A stretch of 64,000 bases of DNA from Stappia sp. ES.058 (lineage in GTDB: Bacteria; Pseudomonadota; Alphaproteobacteria; Rhizobiales; Stappiaceae), in assembly GCF_900105595.1 (NCBI RefSeq), contig NZ_LT629784.1, positions 4,321,001 to 4,385,000 of the forward strand. Reading direction: 5' to 3'. How positions within the stretch are numbered: position 1 is the stretch's first letter; each line of letters starts with the position of its first letter. The notes below the pieces were generated by a model that saw only the letters and a list, made by a program, of their open reading frames with translations, was not told the origin of the DNA and ran no database searches. The translations under genes were made by a program, and so were the position numbers. Below, piece after piece: positions 63,657 through 64,000 of this stretch.

Positions 63657-64000
63657 GTTCCGAGATCCCTGTCTGCGTTTCCAGTGTCGCGCGGTCTGAT
63701 GCCGCGTTGGTTTGAATTTGCCTGCCCCGAAGCGGAACGACGGATGACTGTCACCAATAAGGTGACGTTTTGCCGAGGTGCCTTGCGCCGTGGTCCTGCT
63801 CGTTTGAGTCGCGGCTCATGTCTTTCCCGATATCCGGAAATCCAGCAATTCGATTTGCTCGGCTCCGGGTCCGGTCACAAACCGGTTGTGCGACTGGTCG
63901 AGAAAATCAGAAGTTGTGGCAAGCGCCTTCGATTTGAGCAAAGTGAACCTAGAGGATGGGTCCTCGATCAACAAGCGCAACATCCACTGCAAAATGCGAC
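63657..64000. other. Upstream region of pckA; no gene seen
   Basis: 344 bp from the pckA start to the window edge. No reading frame with recognisable protein content is present. It contains a perfect inverted repeat at 63750-63766. The promoter of pckA should lie between 63680 and 63800 on the minus strand, but I cannot place it with confidence. Confidence 0.5.
63750..63766. promoter_or_regulatory. Inverted repeat GTCACC-AATAA-GGTGAC upstream of pckA
   Basis: A perfect 6-bp dyad with a 5-base A/T centre lies about 95-110 bp before the pckA start. Position and form fit an operator for a dimeric regulator; pckA is known to be controlled by a LacI-type regulator (PckR) in rhizobia, but I cannot tell whether this is its site. 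Confidence 0.4.

Noticed and set aside
63657..64000. Start of chvI divergent from pckA
   Set aside because: No response-regulator N-terminus is present in the remaining bases.

Overview
This window is a gene-dense, GC-rich chromosome segment from an alphaproteobacterium, most likely of the order Hyphomicrobiales (Rhizobiales). That assignment is inferred from several features: the order ubiB-ubiE-mutM-echA-rpsT-dnaA-dnaN-recF-gyrB; an F1-only ATP synthase cluster (atpHAGDC) next to priA; the TCA cluster mdh-sucCDAB-lpdA preceded by zapE; the ffs-dnaX-ybaB-recR block; an Omp19-like lipoprotein; and a broken Omp25/Omp31-type porin. The succinyltransferase SucB has two lipoyl domains, as in Rhodobacter-like and Stappia-like bacteria. 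No tRNA, rRNA, CRISPR array, prophage or intact insertion sequence was seen.

Layout. 0-2.8 kb (minus strand): 4.5S RNA, DNA polymerase III tau/gamma, YbaB and the start of RecR. 2.8-7.5 kb: an acyl-CoA synthetase, then HIT protein, NADH pyrophosphatase, a phosphoglycerate-mutase-like protein and a membrane protein. 7.6-12 kb: succinate dehydrogenase sdhCDA-[FkbM methyltransferase]-sdhB. 12-14.4 kb: a patch of decay with a degenerate transglycosylase gene, a second diverged copy of the sdhB 3' end, a VOC gene stopped by an amber codon and a frameshifted outer-membrane barrel. 14.4-18 kb: small accessory genes. 18-29.6 kb: zapE and the TCA cluster. 29.7-34.7 kb: two small exported proteins, xerC, transaldolase and priA. 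34.9-39.9 kb: atpHAGDC. 40-46.4 kb: alkB, a GFA protein, ubiBE, mutM, an enoyl-CoA hydratase and rpsT. 46.4-47.5 kb: a gene-free, AT-rich stretch. 47.5-55.5 kb: dnaA, dnaN, recF, a LysE exporter, gyrB and an unusual lone rpsL. 55.5-64 kb (minus strand): an FeS photolyase, a small zinc protein, a coupled L,D-transpeptidase/OmpA lipoprotein pair, a molybdenum-hydroxylase maturation operon and pckA.

Metabolically the window holds much of the oxidative TCA cycle (2-oxoglutarate dehydrogenase E1, E2 and an E3, succinyl-CoA synthetase, succinate dehydrogenase, malate dehydrogenase), the gluconeogenic exit (pckA), the catalytic head of ATP synthase, and ubiquinone synthesis (ubiE, ubiB). The information-processing genes are those of a typical dnaA region.

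The most notable item is the lone rpsL after gyrB. It has its own promoter and terminator, lacks the usual rpsG-fusA-tuf neighbours, and encodes S12 with Arg at the position of E. coli Lys42 and Gly-Pro-Asn in place of Arg85-Val86-Lys87, which are the streptomycin/decoding residues. Next is the duplicated sdhB tail: the two copies differ almost only at silent sites, which suggests replacement of sdhB by a related foreign copy rather than a recent duplication.
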